Source: Lates calcarifer
Lineage: Eukaryota > Chordata > Actinopteri > Centropomidae
Direction: 5' to 3'
Assembly: GCF_001640805.2 (NCBI RefSeq)
Contig: NC_066852.1
Coordinates: forward strand, 11,020,194 to 11,084,193
Length of the DNA stretch: 64,000 bases
The stretch's first letter is position 1. Each line of letters opens with the position of its first letter. The position numbers and the translations under genes are program-made. The notes below the pieces were generated by a model, which worked only from the letters and a program-made list of their open reading frames with translations, did not search any database and was not told the DNA's origin. Below, one piece after another: positions 49,997-61,079 of this stretch.

Positions 49997-51064
49997 ACAA
50001 TGACCTCATATTACTTAGCTTTTATAAAACCACACTGAGATATCATCAGACATGATGGCTGCTGCAAGATTGCTAGCCATCGAAGGCATCATTTTGCTTT
50101 ATACAAAACTTCATACCTTTATAATACATCTACCATTACTCAGTTTTCCTGATTTTTTTTATGGACCATGAATACAGACAGAATGGAAAGTCTGCCATAA
50201 ATACCCACTTTACAAAATAGATGACATACAGTTTTTGTTGTGACCGGTTCACAGAGGTCTTAAAGGCACCCTCTGTCAGCATCAAATACTGACCCTTTAG
50301 TTGGACCAATAGTGGGGAACAGATGTTCTGGACATTTTGGACTCAATGATGTCAATGGTAACATGTTTTTAAAAAAGCAGCAAAATGTGTATAGAAACTT
50401 AGAGACTTGCAAAATACTCTATCCACTAGAATTTCTTTTAATAGAATTTATTCACATAAGATATTTCTTTAACATCTGCCAAGTAAGTTACCTTTTCACC
50501 CATGTCTGATTGTTGGTTTGTCAGCAGGATTATGCAAAAAGTACAGAACTGATTTGCACCATACTTGTTGGAGGGATGGGGCACGGGCCAGGGAAGCATC
50601 CATTAAATTCTGATGCAGATATCCTTAAAGGGGGGGCGGGTGGATCCAGGATTTTTTTTTTATCACTTTCCTTAACATTTCGAGATAGGGCACAAGAGCT
50701 AGACAGTTGGCCTCGGTGGAAGTATGAGCTCTACTGGGTGCCATTCTAGTTTCTTTTATATTTCTAAAGTATTCAAAAATCTTGGTTTAACTTGGTTTTC
50801 AGACATTCTGTCCTTTTAATAAACCACTTGTTAAATGGCGGTGAGAAGCCTTTTTTTTAAGTGAATAATCCCACACGACCATGCCTGACACTGCATTCAG
50901 AGCCGTGACATTTCCTAACTATTCAGTCTATGTGTTTTGACTGTTCAGCTGGGAGTGGGAGCTGGAGTAAATGAATCACACTGTTTCTTTCCTTCAGTCT
51001 GCCAGTCTACTGATGGAATCCATTCACTATTGAAGCTAATAGTAGCCGCACACCTCCCCCACTA

Positions 51065-51082
51065 CACACACACACACACACA
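51065..51082 (+). repeat. (CA)9 microsatellite
   Basis: A pure CA array within the 10.8-kb intron, about 3.5 kb from the GU array. Confidence 0.9.
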
Positions 51083-54000
51083 ACAGTTGTCCCTGAAGGA
51101 CAGTCATTGCCAGTCCATCCCGCCCACACCTTCCCGTTATACCTACAAGGTTAATATGTATGGGAGATGTATTGAAAAGGTCATAACTGGAGCGTTCCAC
51201 TGTTCTCTATCATAGGGTTTGTACATGAAAAAAACAATGGCAGATGCTTGTTTTATTCTGCATCTGTGGGCTGTTTTACTGCACTGATAAAGTAGCGTTT
51301 CAGAGGTCCTGCAAGTGCAAACCTGATAATTTCAGTATCAGGTTTGGTTATTTGTAGACAGAGAATAATAATCCTCAAAAAGACAAATCCTGATTTCATT
51401 ACCAGAACAAGACAACAACAGAACAAACTGAAATATTCAAGTGTGATGAATGATGCCGCATGGACTTAATCACCTGTTTATTTGTTTATTTGTTTTCCTC
51501 CAAATTCAAAAGCCTAACCAGGGTCTGAATGAGCTTGTGCCCCATTTGCATGTCTTTTGAATTATTTTTTGTCTCTCATGTTAACAATGTTAACCTGCAC
51601 TTCTAATTACCTTTTTATTTTACCATCCAACACCTTCCAAATATGAGTATCCACTGGGTACTGTATGTCAACATCTGTCTCCTTATAGCACACAGCGCTT
51701 TGGGGTCATTTCCTGATGTTAGTTTGGATTACTTTTTATGCCTGACAAACTGGGGCGCAGGTTGCTTGGATGAGATCCAAGGGCCACTTTTTTAAAAAAA
51801 AAAAACTGTTGTATGTTACATGCTGGAGTCTGAATGGTCGCTTTGATCACTCAAACTAACACAGCAAAGAGCTCCCAGTTGTTCCAATAAATCTCCTGCT
51901 TGGCAATGTAGCCCTCGGAGCAATTGCAAACAGTACTTCAAATAACATACTAAAAGATTTATTTAAGCTCTTTAAGTGTGTATAGGCTCTGCTGCTTGGC
52001 TTTCTGCTTTCTGCTCACCCTGACTTTATCTTTGGACACAGAATGACACAAATCTCAAAGATAAGCTATCACCTGCAGTATATCAGTGCAGCAGAGGGGG
52101 AAACATCTCGATATATGTTGAAAGCATGCAGGGTGAGGTAACCATACCTTGTCAACACTTTGTGGCAGGAATTCACTTCAGCAGACACCTGTCTCGCAAA
52201 CTGTATACTGTATGTGTGTGTTTGTGTTTGAGGCTCTCAGATCTTCTGGTTGCTATTTCTGCACAAAACTGTGCAACTCTCCTGGCAGTGAAGGCAAAGC
52301 AGGTTAATGGGGTGTCCCTTTTCTCAACAAGGCACAATGGTGCTCGAACACCTCCATTTATGACGTTTGAATGGTGGATCATGACACTTTTCACAACTAA
52401 AGGTTGTGTCGTCTTCATGACATTAAGGGTGTGAGACAACTTGCATAAGCTGTAATTCAGGATGTTAATATGAGAGTCTGTAAATGTAGTCTTCCACAGT
52501 TCATGTGACGGAAGGTTCAGTCTGCAAAACTCTCCACATGGCAAAATTTGAATCCTTGCACTCGCAGCTGCCGAACCTTTGCAGTGCTCCGTTGTCAGAC
52601 TCTGAATTGTCTTTGGTGCCCCCTCTGTTCTCCTCTCTTTTTCTTGTTCTTTGACTTAGTTCACTCTTGAAAGCTCCTGCCTTCTTCCCTCACACAGTCC
52701 TGTGTGTTTGAAGCAGGTGAACACCCACACACTCACACCACCACAGATCCTGGCTCCTGGCTGGTTTTTAAATCCATGACAAGGAGCCCTCTCTCTGAAT
52801 ATCAAAGACCCACATCTGAGAGCATGTAGGCATGACTCACACCCGGGTCTGTCTTACTCCCAGCAGGCTACCTGAGCGTCCAACTCGCTGGATGTGGCAG
52901 GGGCTACTGGAAGACACTGATCAGACGCTGTCATGTCTGCGGTGTGGGCTGAGCTCGGCTGTATTTGTCACCCGGGCTATGCGAACGTGAAAATCCCAGC
53001 AGTGTGCTGAGATTTCTAACAGACCCATTTGTCCCACCCGGTTCCTACTTCCATGCCGGGGGTCATTCTCTGACAATAAGAGCGCCTGTGTTCTCTTCAC
53101 TACAATGTCAAACCATGCCAGGCGAGCGAGGAGGGTAGAGTAGCTGTGACAGCTACAAAGTGGCTGAGGGAACTGTGTACTTTAGTTGGTCTGCTTCAAA
53201 TGAAAGGTCTGCTAACAGCAACAAATCACAGCTCTGCAACGCAGCAACTTTCCCTCTGTGATAGGAACCTTTTTCATTAGTGTTCCCTTTTTACATTTCT
53301 ACCTCTCTGCTGGATACACAGAGCTTGTTACACTATTCATTTAGCACAGCAACTTCTTACAGATGTGAAGTTTTCTTTCAGTTTGGCAACTTGCAATCGC
53401 ACGCTGTGTTTGTATGTGTATGAGCTGTGTGTGAATAGTAATGTGCACCTCTGGCCTGTCAGAGTTGCAAGCCTATTTGTATGGATGCCGGGCTGTACCT
53501 TGGTTGAGGTGTACACGGCAACTGGCGCAGTAGCCTGTCTTGTGCAGCAGGCCAGGATGACATGTGAATCGCAGCAGCCGAGAAAACCCTGCTTAAGTGG
53601 AGGCAGTAGGGAGAGGCAGGCGAGAGCCAGGAGGCAAACAGACAAACAGATGGACAGGCTGATGCCAAGCAGGCAGTGGAGCAAATAGATTGTGCAGCAT
53701 GGTGAACAGACTCAGCCTACCAAAGAACAACCAACAGACGCAAGACCATGCCACCCTTGTCAGCCGCTTGTGCTTCTCTATAATTCATCGAGATAGGATA
53801 GATACGTTGTAAATAGGACTCTCATCTTCCTCCTTCTCCTCATCTGCCCCTGTCATATCCCTCATTTGATATGTGTTATGTAGGAGGAGGAGATGTCAGT
53901 CTTGCAAGATGGGAAATGAACAAACCTGTATGTGTGAGAACTGGAGTGAGAGAAAGAAATGCCAGAGAGAGATGAGTGCTGCAGGTGGAATTGGACTGTG

Positions 54001-54586
54001 GGGCACTGGGGACGCCAGCCCAGCACACAAATACACAATACACATACAAAAAAATAAAAAATAAGAGCCATATTCAGTTGTAAAACACACATTTTTTGCA
54101 CTGCTCTGGCAAGACTTAACTTAAATAAAACAAGCAACAGTGAACAGATAGACCTTTTTTCAAGAGAGATAGTTGCTTTTGAGATTATTCTCTGTTTAGA
54201 TTAAACAAAAAAAAAAAAAATGCTTTTCACAAAGAGCCTGGACATACTGCCACACAGCGGGACTCTGGTAATGGCACTGGAGAACAGAGCTTCTCCTACC
54301 TTGATGTCTCAGAAACTCTTGGAAAGTATTTAGCTTGTATTTCCCTGAGGCATTGGGCACATGCTCACTGGAGCAATAACCTTTGCTTTAATGCAGGAGG
54401 AGCATGATTGTAAGTTTTCCTTAGAGACTTTCCTCTAAAATGTGAGGTGCTCAGATTGACTCAGTCTTGTTTTTCTCTATGGAAAACATCTAGCTGTGCA
54501 AGTCAAATAGAAAACCACCTTAAAGAGCTGAGACAGCCCTGTCAGAACTGTCTGGTTGTGTACCTACACAGTCTAATGGTTTGTCT

Positions 54587-54641
54587 CTGTGTGTGTTTGT
54601 GTGTGTGTGTGTGCGTGTACACGTGTGTATGTGTGTGTTTG
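54587..54641 (+). repeat. GT-rich microsatellite in place of a polypyrimidine tract
   Basis: The array is mostly GT with TTGT, CG, ACAC and AT interruptions; the longest pure run is about 15 nt near 54599-54613. It ends 14 nt before the 115-nt exon. Besides pairing with CA repeats, GU repeats are binding sites for proteins such as TDP-43 and CELF. Confidence 0.95.
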
Positions 54642-54654
54642 TCTGTCTACATAG

Positions 54655-54769
54655 GTAGAATGTAAGAAGGCCCAGCCCAAGGAGGTGATGTTCCCACCAG
54701 GTACACGAGGGCGAGCCAGGGGTCTGCCCTACACCATGGATGCCTTCATGCTGGGGATGGGCATGCTGA
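54655..54769 (+). CDS. msi2: msi2 exon: end of RRM2 and MSI2-type linker
   Basis: The exon reads [12 protein letters not shown], then [11 protein letters not shown], then [15 protein letters not shown] plus one base. VECKKAQPK is the last strand of RRM2 with its C-terminal extension. The following linker is the MSI2 type, which is the main reason for the gene call. It enters in phase 0 and leaves in phase 1. The donor GTGAGT at 54770 fits consensus. The acceptor is unusual: GT repeats, then GTCTGTCTACATAG, with no long pyrimidine tract. CA repeats follow 32 nt after the donor. The 115-nt length means that skipping shifts the frame. If the donor is ignored, translation continues for about ten residues to a stop at TAG near 54800. 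Confidence 0.96.
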
Positions 54770-54799
54770 GTGAGTCATACACACATCCACTAACACAAT

Positions 54800-54801
<2 letters not shown>

Positions 54802-54837
<36 letters not shown>
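54802..54837 (+). repeat. (CA)18 microsatellite 32 nt after the donor of the 115-nt exon
   Basis: A pure CA array just downstream of the exon. It is complementary to the GU array just upstream, so the exon sits in the loop of a potential local hairpin. CA repeats are also known hnRNP L sites. Confidence 0.95.
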
Positions 54838-54838
<1 letters not shown>

Positions 54839-55049
54839 GTGATCTGTTTACTTCCTTTATTGTAATACATAAGTTTGAAATCATGCTGCAAACATCCAGC
54901 TGGCAACACTGTGGGTAAAAAAAATCTTTTCAGGGATTAAATTCTGTTTAAAGAGCCTCAGATTTTTTTTACCAGCTGTCAAATGAAAACATAAAATGTA
55001 AGCTGTGACGTTTTTTGGGGGGAGGGTGCAGAGGAAGTGTCAGGCATGC

Positions 55050-55330
55050 ACGCCATTCGGTCATCAGTTTCTACCTGCTAAAAAAATCAAGTAATGCAAA
55101 CTCTCGTCTGGATAACCCCATTAGGTGGGCGCTGCCCCTAATTAGGCTGCTTCAAGGTGTGCCACCAGTGGCCACTGTGGTCTATTTCTGGTTGAGTCTG
55201 GTGCAGGCAGCCCCTGGGCATATAGGAGCAGACCAGCACATTAGCAGGCTAAATGAAGAGGAAAATTGGTGTAATGTCATATTAAGGATTCATCACTGTG
55301 CCCCCCTTAATGGGTAATGAAGGGGACACA
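55050..55330. promoter_or_regulatory. candidate conserved non-coding element
   Basis: About 280 nt after the 115-nt exon. Unique sequence with GTAATGCAAAC (octamer-like), CCCATTAGGTGGG and CCCTAATTAGGC. Inference only. Confidence 0.3.
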
Positions 55331-55469
55331 CATGTCAGGGAGAGATCTCATCTACAGGGACCTCAGCTGCTGGCCCACCCCTCTTCATTACCATCCAGCC
55401 CATGCCTGTGGCCCTTTTTATTTAACACTACTGCACATTCTCCCTCCCTGCCTCCCTACCTGCCCTCTA

Positions 55470-55500
55470 TCCATCTATCTGTCTGTCTGTCTGTCTGTCG
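55470..55500 (+). repeat. (CTGT)n tetranucleotide repeat
   Basis: ATCTATCTGT then five CTGT units. A related ATCT/CTGT run occurs near 55895-55930. Confidence 0.85.
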
Positions 55501-56199
55501 GTCAATTTCCTATGCATATAATTTGTATGTATGACCCAACCAAATGGATTTGCCCCCACATAAAAGATTTATTTTTTCCCTTCAAAAGCAAAAGAGACAC
55601 ACAGCTGATTGTAAGAGACTCGTTTTGCCGTGCAAGTAGCCCCTCCTCCTCCGTCTTGTAGCAGGTGCAGGCAGAGCCACTGTCATGCATTTTTATCTGT
55701 ACCAGGTAATGTAATGTTTAAAGCTGCTTTGAAAGTCGATAGCAAGTTATGTTGCTTGTTTTGCATTTCCTTTTTTAAAAAATGGGCAGTGGATTAAACT
55801 AATGATTGAGCTGTGGAACTGTTTTTAACAAGCAGAATTAAGGGGGAATAAACTAATTACCGTTTCTGTCTGTAGATGCTGTTTATCTATCTGTCTGTAC
55901 ATATATATGTATCTATCCATCTATCTCTATACAGTTGTATGAACTGTCAGGGTTATTGCAGGCTTGACCTTTCCATGAGAGTGATTATACAGTTGTTTGT
56001 GGTAAAAGTGTTGATAAGGCTGGCCAAGTGCTTCTGTCAGCTCTATCTAAGTCGTTCCCAGCTCCATCTCATCTGTTAGAAGTATTTAACAAGCACAGTG
56101 AACTTTTCAGAACTTATTACATTCTAATGTGTCTGTGGAGAGGAGGGCACTCTTCCCCTCCATTGGGAGACGGCAGGCAGGAAGGCAGTGATGTGCTCA

Positions 56200-56620
56200 T
56201 GTGAGAATATTAACAGCCAACTTGTTTGGAGACACTCTTATCTAAATGAAATTGGAACAAGGACGGCGAAACATTCCTTTATATAATTTGCATTTGGAAA
56301 AAGGGACCCTAGGCTCATTATTTAAGAAAGTGTAAGCTCCTTTTGTGCCAAATCTCATTAAAGCCATCCCTAGCTCCTTTGTTTACCGCCTCTAATCGAG
56401 GCATTTATCTTTATTGTGTTGTGCCCGATGTATGTTTGCTGAAATTAATACACATTTGAGCCGGGGCGAGGTATGGGTGTACCAGATGGATAATTGATTT
56501 TAAAGTGAATCAGAACTGTTGAGCCATAAAATAGATACATTAGCATGCATATTAATAAGGCAAATAAGAGCACTAAGAGGCCACCACCAGGCCAAACACA
56601 ATGGCAGGCTTCATTTAGTG
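56200..56620. promoter_or_regulatory. strong candidate conserved non-coding element
   Basis: About 400 nt of complex, repeat-free sequence with an inverted octamer ATTTGCAT at 56286-56293, GGATAATTGATTTTAAAG, and TTAGCATGCATATTAATAA. Its texture is that of deeply conserved developmental enhancers. Conservation could not be tested here. Confidence 0.4.
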
Positions 56621-57153
56621 AAATGGTACCAAAGACAGCAGGTTCTCTCTTTCCTTCTCCCTCTGTCTTCTTTCCTCCCACTCTTATTTCATGTATTTGT
56701 AGATGTGTATACAACAAATTTCCTGAGATAGTGGCTTAGCTTAACATGTAACTTAATCCACCTTCCCGACACCTTTATATTCCCCTTGAAAGCACTCTCC
56801 TAACACACTTGGTATATACATCCGGCTGCAAGTTCTCTGTTTATAGTTGTCATGTTAAACTCATTCTAATGCAGTGCATCAGACTAGGAAAATGGTTTTG
56901 CCATTTCAGAAAATGCTGAAATAAGGGAGTATAAGGAGCTGCTGTATCTAAGCCAACCATTTCAGTTTGGCATTTATTCTGTTTGACAGTAAGACAGTAT
57001 CAAACACATAATATCCAATATTTTGCGGTCCGTGATAGCTTTTCATTGTATCATATCACAGTTCTTTTCAGACCAAACAAACAGTGGAGGGGGTTTTGTG
57101 AAAGCTATCCATCTGTAGCTTCCTGGTGATGACTTCTCATCAGCACCTAATGA

Positions 57154-57156
<3 letters not shown>

Positions 57157-57184
<28 letters not shown>
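57157..57184 (+). repeat. poly-T(28) tract
   Basis: Twenty-eight T within the 5.1-kb intron. Confidence 0.95.
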
Positions 57185-57879
57185 CTGGTGTCGCCTCTGT
57201 CCTACTTCATCCATACCAGACCCCCCTCACTGTCTATCTGAGTTGCATTTCTTTTTGTCTACGAGAGAGAGGGGAGAGGGTCTGGGAGAGAGGCATTTTC
57301 CCATTGGGTCAGGAATAAATTGAACTTTTTCATGGACAGCAAACACTGATTAGATATTTATGACCAAGGTCAACCTTTCTGATTCCAGCTGGCACAGGCT
57401 CTGAGGCATACAGAACAGAGCGTCTACACACATGCTCACATTCATACACACACACGCACGCACATAGCCTACATACGCTCACGCACCCTCTCACCCACAC
57501 AAGCATGTGTGCATGCAAAATATGTTTTGACGCCTTCATTCTGTAGACACAAGCATACATGTGCACATACACTATCTCTGGATGAGATGTATAAATATCT
57601 ACCTCTGTACGCTCCAGAACTGCAATGTGATACAGTATATGTTGTACTGTTTGTACAGTTAATATTTCTAGTTGGTATTAATAAATATCTCATCTAATTA
57701 TACTTACTGTAAGCTCTATTAGTCTACAGTGTCGATAGAAATTTACAATGTAGACATTCATAGGATAATTTATCAGGCCAGTACATAGATAACGAGTACC
57801 AGGGTGACCTGAGGTCAGTTTCTGAGGTGTAGCTTACACACAATGAAGAAAGAGTTATCGAGGTTGGCTCCTGTGATTC

Positions 57880-58030
57880 ATCCCTGGCCTAAAGGACTTC
57901 CTCTTATTAGGTAATTTAGTCCGGACTTATGGTTGAAGGTGATAATAGCTTGAGGAAAACAGATAGAGACCGAGACATATACCATAATTAGAGGGTTAAT
58001 TATGTTTATATTACCCTCTGATGGTGCTCA
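57880..58030. promoter_or_regulatory. candidate conserved non-coding element
   Basis: Contains ACCATAATTAGAGGGTTAATTATG, two facing TAATTA-type sites, in unique sequence. Inference only. Confidence 0.28.
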
Positions 58031-59158
58031 AATTTTCACTGTCTTACACACAGGCTCACTCGCTCACCCACCCACTCTCCTCAAATTTCTTGCTTTGTCT
58101 GTATCCCACTTCCTGTCTGCCTGCTCCCTCACACCCCGTTTTCTCAATATGTTGCCCACAGCTGCTTCTGTCTGAAAACTGTCCAGCTAATTAACTGGTG
58201 GGTCTGTGGTTGTAATAAGAATCATGACAGCAGATGAACAATACATCTGCTACTCTTAAATTTTTCTAATGACACTGGGTCCTCTTTGGGCCTCACTGCA
58301 ACTCTCCATCCACCCAGGGACTGTACAGCTTCCAAACAAGTCTATATCCACTTGTTTTGACTTTGGTTTGGTTTAAATTGTGATTACATTTGCAATCTTC
58401 AGCAAGTTTTATAATTTAATGGCTGTGGTTTAACCTTAATCATACAAAAGTAACCCTGGGTTTTGTACTAATTGATTACAGATGTTACAGATACAGATTA
58501 TTGTTGTAAAAATTTTCAGTCAGTACCAACGCTTATCTTGATAAATATTAAATCATTAAATCTAACCAGCTCAACCAGTAAAAAAATCAACACAAACCAC
58601 AAGTGAATGCCATGCTGGAGGTTCAAATGTGGAGCAGCTATCACCTCCTTGCCCATGGCGTCTTTTTAACAAACTGCACCTAACCATATTAACACATGAA
58701 CCTTTCTGCCATTCTGAAGGCACACAGAGCATAAACAGACGCCAACGTCATTTCAGGGCACCTGCTATAAAGTGTTATTACACTGAGCTATAAAAATGCC
58801 TGAGAGCTTATGGTTGAATAAAAAATGGAAATGAATTGGACAGTAAAGAACCAGGAGCAGTACTATTTGTTCAGGGTCTTAATGCTTTGATTTCCAAGCA
58901 GCTCTTGACACCCAACCATAATGAAAACCTAACCCATGAGGGCATGAGGATGGAGCTGATCAAAAAATCCTGTCAGTTAGATGCTTATATGCTTCTGTTG
59001 ACGTACCTTAAATGTGTTTACATATAATGATGTGGGGTACATTGTTCAGTGTAAAGCAAGAATGTGTATGATATTAGCAGCTACTGTATTTAACACTCAC
59101 AATTTAAATCCCCAGATCTGCTTCTCATGAATGAAAATTATTTTACCATCTAGGCCCG

Positions 59159-59182
59159 TTTTTTTTTTTTTTTTTTTTTTTT
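59159..59182 (+). repeat. poly-T(24) tract followed by ACAG
   Basis: The tract runs into ACAG and so resembles a 3' splice site about 675 nt before the real acceptor. The following bases do not continue the Musashi frame recognisably. Confidence 0.9.
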
Positions 59183-59856
59183 ACAGTTTTGGCCTTTACT
59201 CTTGTAGGTTATAAAAACATTTTACTCACTAAATTAATTGCTGATATCTCACAGTGCAGCAGCGCCCTTAAAACAAGGTCCTGTAGGACAAGCAACAAGA
59301 GCAGCATGATCGAGATTAGAGGTTAATGTAATTGAGTGTAATTGTTTGTTGTCAAACTGCACACACAGCAAATGATTTTCAGTTGACAATCTACCATCAA
59401 CATTATGAGCTGTGAATACCTGCCAGCTCTTTATTAGGCTCAAATCATAAAATTACTGTTGCAGTCAATTTCAAACAAGGCGAGCTAAGATTACACATAA
59501 TACACCCCAGACTTTGTATACACAAAGTATTATTCCAATATGTGATATTTGTTTACTAACTAATTTAGTCTTATATTCATATTTCATTTGGATTATTGTA
59601 GTTTTATTTTTAAAGGTATTAAGTAACATTAGAATTTGCTTTACAAAACAGTATAGTAGTCTGCATCCCCAGGAGATTTAAAGCGAGTCTTTCAAGGTTT
59701 CTTTCCCTCTCAAAGTGGATATACAAGTAGCTATAGCCCAATGTTTGCCTCTGTGTGTTACTTATAATGATATCACATCTGATATCTGCATACAACATAT
59801 ACATTATTCCTCATTCTCCTCTCATCTCTTTTTAATCTTTTTCTTCTTTATCAAAG

Positions 59857-59931
59857 GTTACCCTAATATTGTGGCAACGTATGGCCGTGGATACACTGGA
59901 TTCGCACCAAGCTACAGTTACCAGTTCCCTG
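59857..59931 (+). CDS. msi2: msi2 exon: start of the C-terminal Y/G-rich region
   Basis: With the A left by the previous exon it reads [16 protein letters not shown], then APSYSYQFP, plus one base that begins the next glycine codon (G | GTGAGT). It corresponds to the tyrosine- and glycine-rich stretch after MLGYPN in human MSI2; the first residue here is S where I remember G. This region is low in complexity and likely disordered. The exon is 75 nt with phase 1 on both sides, so it can be skipped or included without changing the frame. The acceptor TCAAAG is preceded by a good pyrimidine tract. Retention of the following intron would add [12 protein letters not shown] and then stop. Confidence 0.95.
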
Positions 59932-60289
59932 GTGAGTTAAAGGCTTTCTTAAAATATCAGCATTGCAGCTGATTTCTGTTATGCACTCTCAAGCAGCACA
60001 ATCAGACACACATGCCCAAACACCAACGCACACACGCATACACACTCATCAATATACACGTCAGTCATCAAATAATCTTCAGGGTTATAAGTGTGTTACG
60101 TGTCTGGATTTCTAAACTAGCTTTTGAAAGCTGACGTGTAGTGGAGTAAATTGCTTACTCCTTTTTATCCTATACTCGAACACTGCCATGACCAAATGTC
60201 TAAAATGGGGAAAAAAGTTCTTCGTCTTCCGTGGCCCAATGTATGCAAATTCATCTGTGGAGAAGCGGAAAAATAAGCAGCGCTTTGTG

Positions 60290-60640
60290 TAGGCAGATTT
60301 TTAAAATGTGGTTCTTATAATGGAAAATGAATGAAGTCATTTTCTGCATTAAAAGTGTTGACTCAAGAGTGCCGGGCGACTTTAATGGGAGTCCAAATGG
60401 GAGGCGTGCAGTCTGGAGGTGAGCAGCAGCTGTACCTGTCTGCTGCGAAGATGGCCCCCGGCTCTGAGGGTGCCTCACTTAGACGGGCATCCCGTCAATT
60501 TCATGCTTTATTTAGGGACTTTACGCATACTTTGTTTGCCGTGCCAGACATCATTCCTTCCACTGATAAGACGGAATGGGAAATATCGGACAGCGGCTCA
60601 GATCTCTGTAATATCTTTGTGAAATAGATTCAGGAATGGT
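60290..60640. promoter_or_regulatory. candidate conserved non-coding element
   Basis: Unique sequence 360 nt after the 75-nt exon, including GCTTTATTTAGGG and ACGCATACTTTGTTTGC. It is also open for 98 codons on the + strand, but without recognisable protein similarity. Regulatory function is inferred. Confidence 0.3.
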
Positions 60641-61079
60641 AAGACAGGAGGTCCAGCTGTGACCACCTGCAGATCAGACATATGCTAGATTTATACTTGA
60701 CCACAACATTATTTGACAGAAGAAAGGGAATAGCACCTACTCATCAATGTGGGCGAACATGAGAAGCATAGAAATGTGGGAATTAAGCGATTTTTGTCTG
60801 TTTTCTATTTTGGGGCAAAATTACCATTTATTCAGATAACTGATGTGAATCAGAAGACAGCAATGTAAAGAACTGTTTTGTGTGCCAAGAAGAAATTAAT
60901 TAGCCAAAATTAGTATTTATCAATCCTTCATGTTCTGTAAAAGCATCCTAAAACATTTACAAACCTGGATCTTCGAAAAGAGCGAGAAGCGATTAAAGGG
61001 AAAGGAGTGATCAGTATTTTCTCTGTCTGAGTAACTCTAGTTAAACATGGATTTTTAAAATGTTTACTATTTACAACAA

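Larger units (their letters stand above)
43861..54654 (+). other. msi2: msi2 intron (10.8 kb, phase 0) with AC and GT repeats at opposite ends
   Basis: The donor is GTAAGT. Downstream lie two CA arrays, about 43995-44032 and 44180-44216, roughly 135 and 320 nt from the donor. The 3' end, 54587-54641, is a GT-rich array that ends about 14 nt before the exon and occupies the place where a polypyrimidine tract should be. AC and GU arrays can pair and bring the splice sites together. The body holds an AT-rich block with homeodomain and POU-like sites (45150-45420), a dead transposase fragment (49634-49996) and a short (CA)n at 51065-51082. I see nothing distinct in about 46000-49500 and 51300-54500, although 47900-49600 has the look of old degenerate repeats. 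Confidence 0.9.
54770..59856 (+). other. msi2: msi2 intron (5.1 kb, phase 1)
   Basis: It runs from GTGAGT to TCAAAG, with an ordinary pyrimidine-rich acceptor tract at about 59810-59850. It begins with (CA)18 at 54802-54837. It contains CTGT/ATCT tetranucleotide runs near 55475-55500 and 55895-55930, poly-T at 57157-57184 and 59159-59182, and three blocks resembling conserved non-coding elements at 55050-55330, 56200-56620 and 57880-58030. I see nothing specific in 58100-59150 or 59200-59800. Confidence 0.9.

Noticed and set aside
54662..54667. GTAAGA within the 115-nt exon as a cryptic donor
   Set aside because: It matches consensus, but the downstream frame is clearly coding and conserved in sense (KKAQPKEVM); use would leave a 7-nt exon.
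59159..59186. Poly-T followed by ACAG as an alternative acceptor for the 75-nt exon
   Set aside because: The true acceptor at 59856 restores the Musashi frame exactly, and the sequence after 59186 does not encode Musashi-like residues.
60331..60627. A 98-codon + frame downstream of the 75-nt exon
   Set aside because: No acceptor in the right phase joins it to msi2 and the peptide has no Musashi features; the DNA looks more like a regulatory element.
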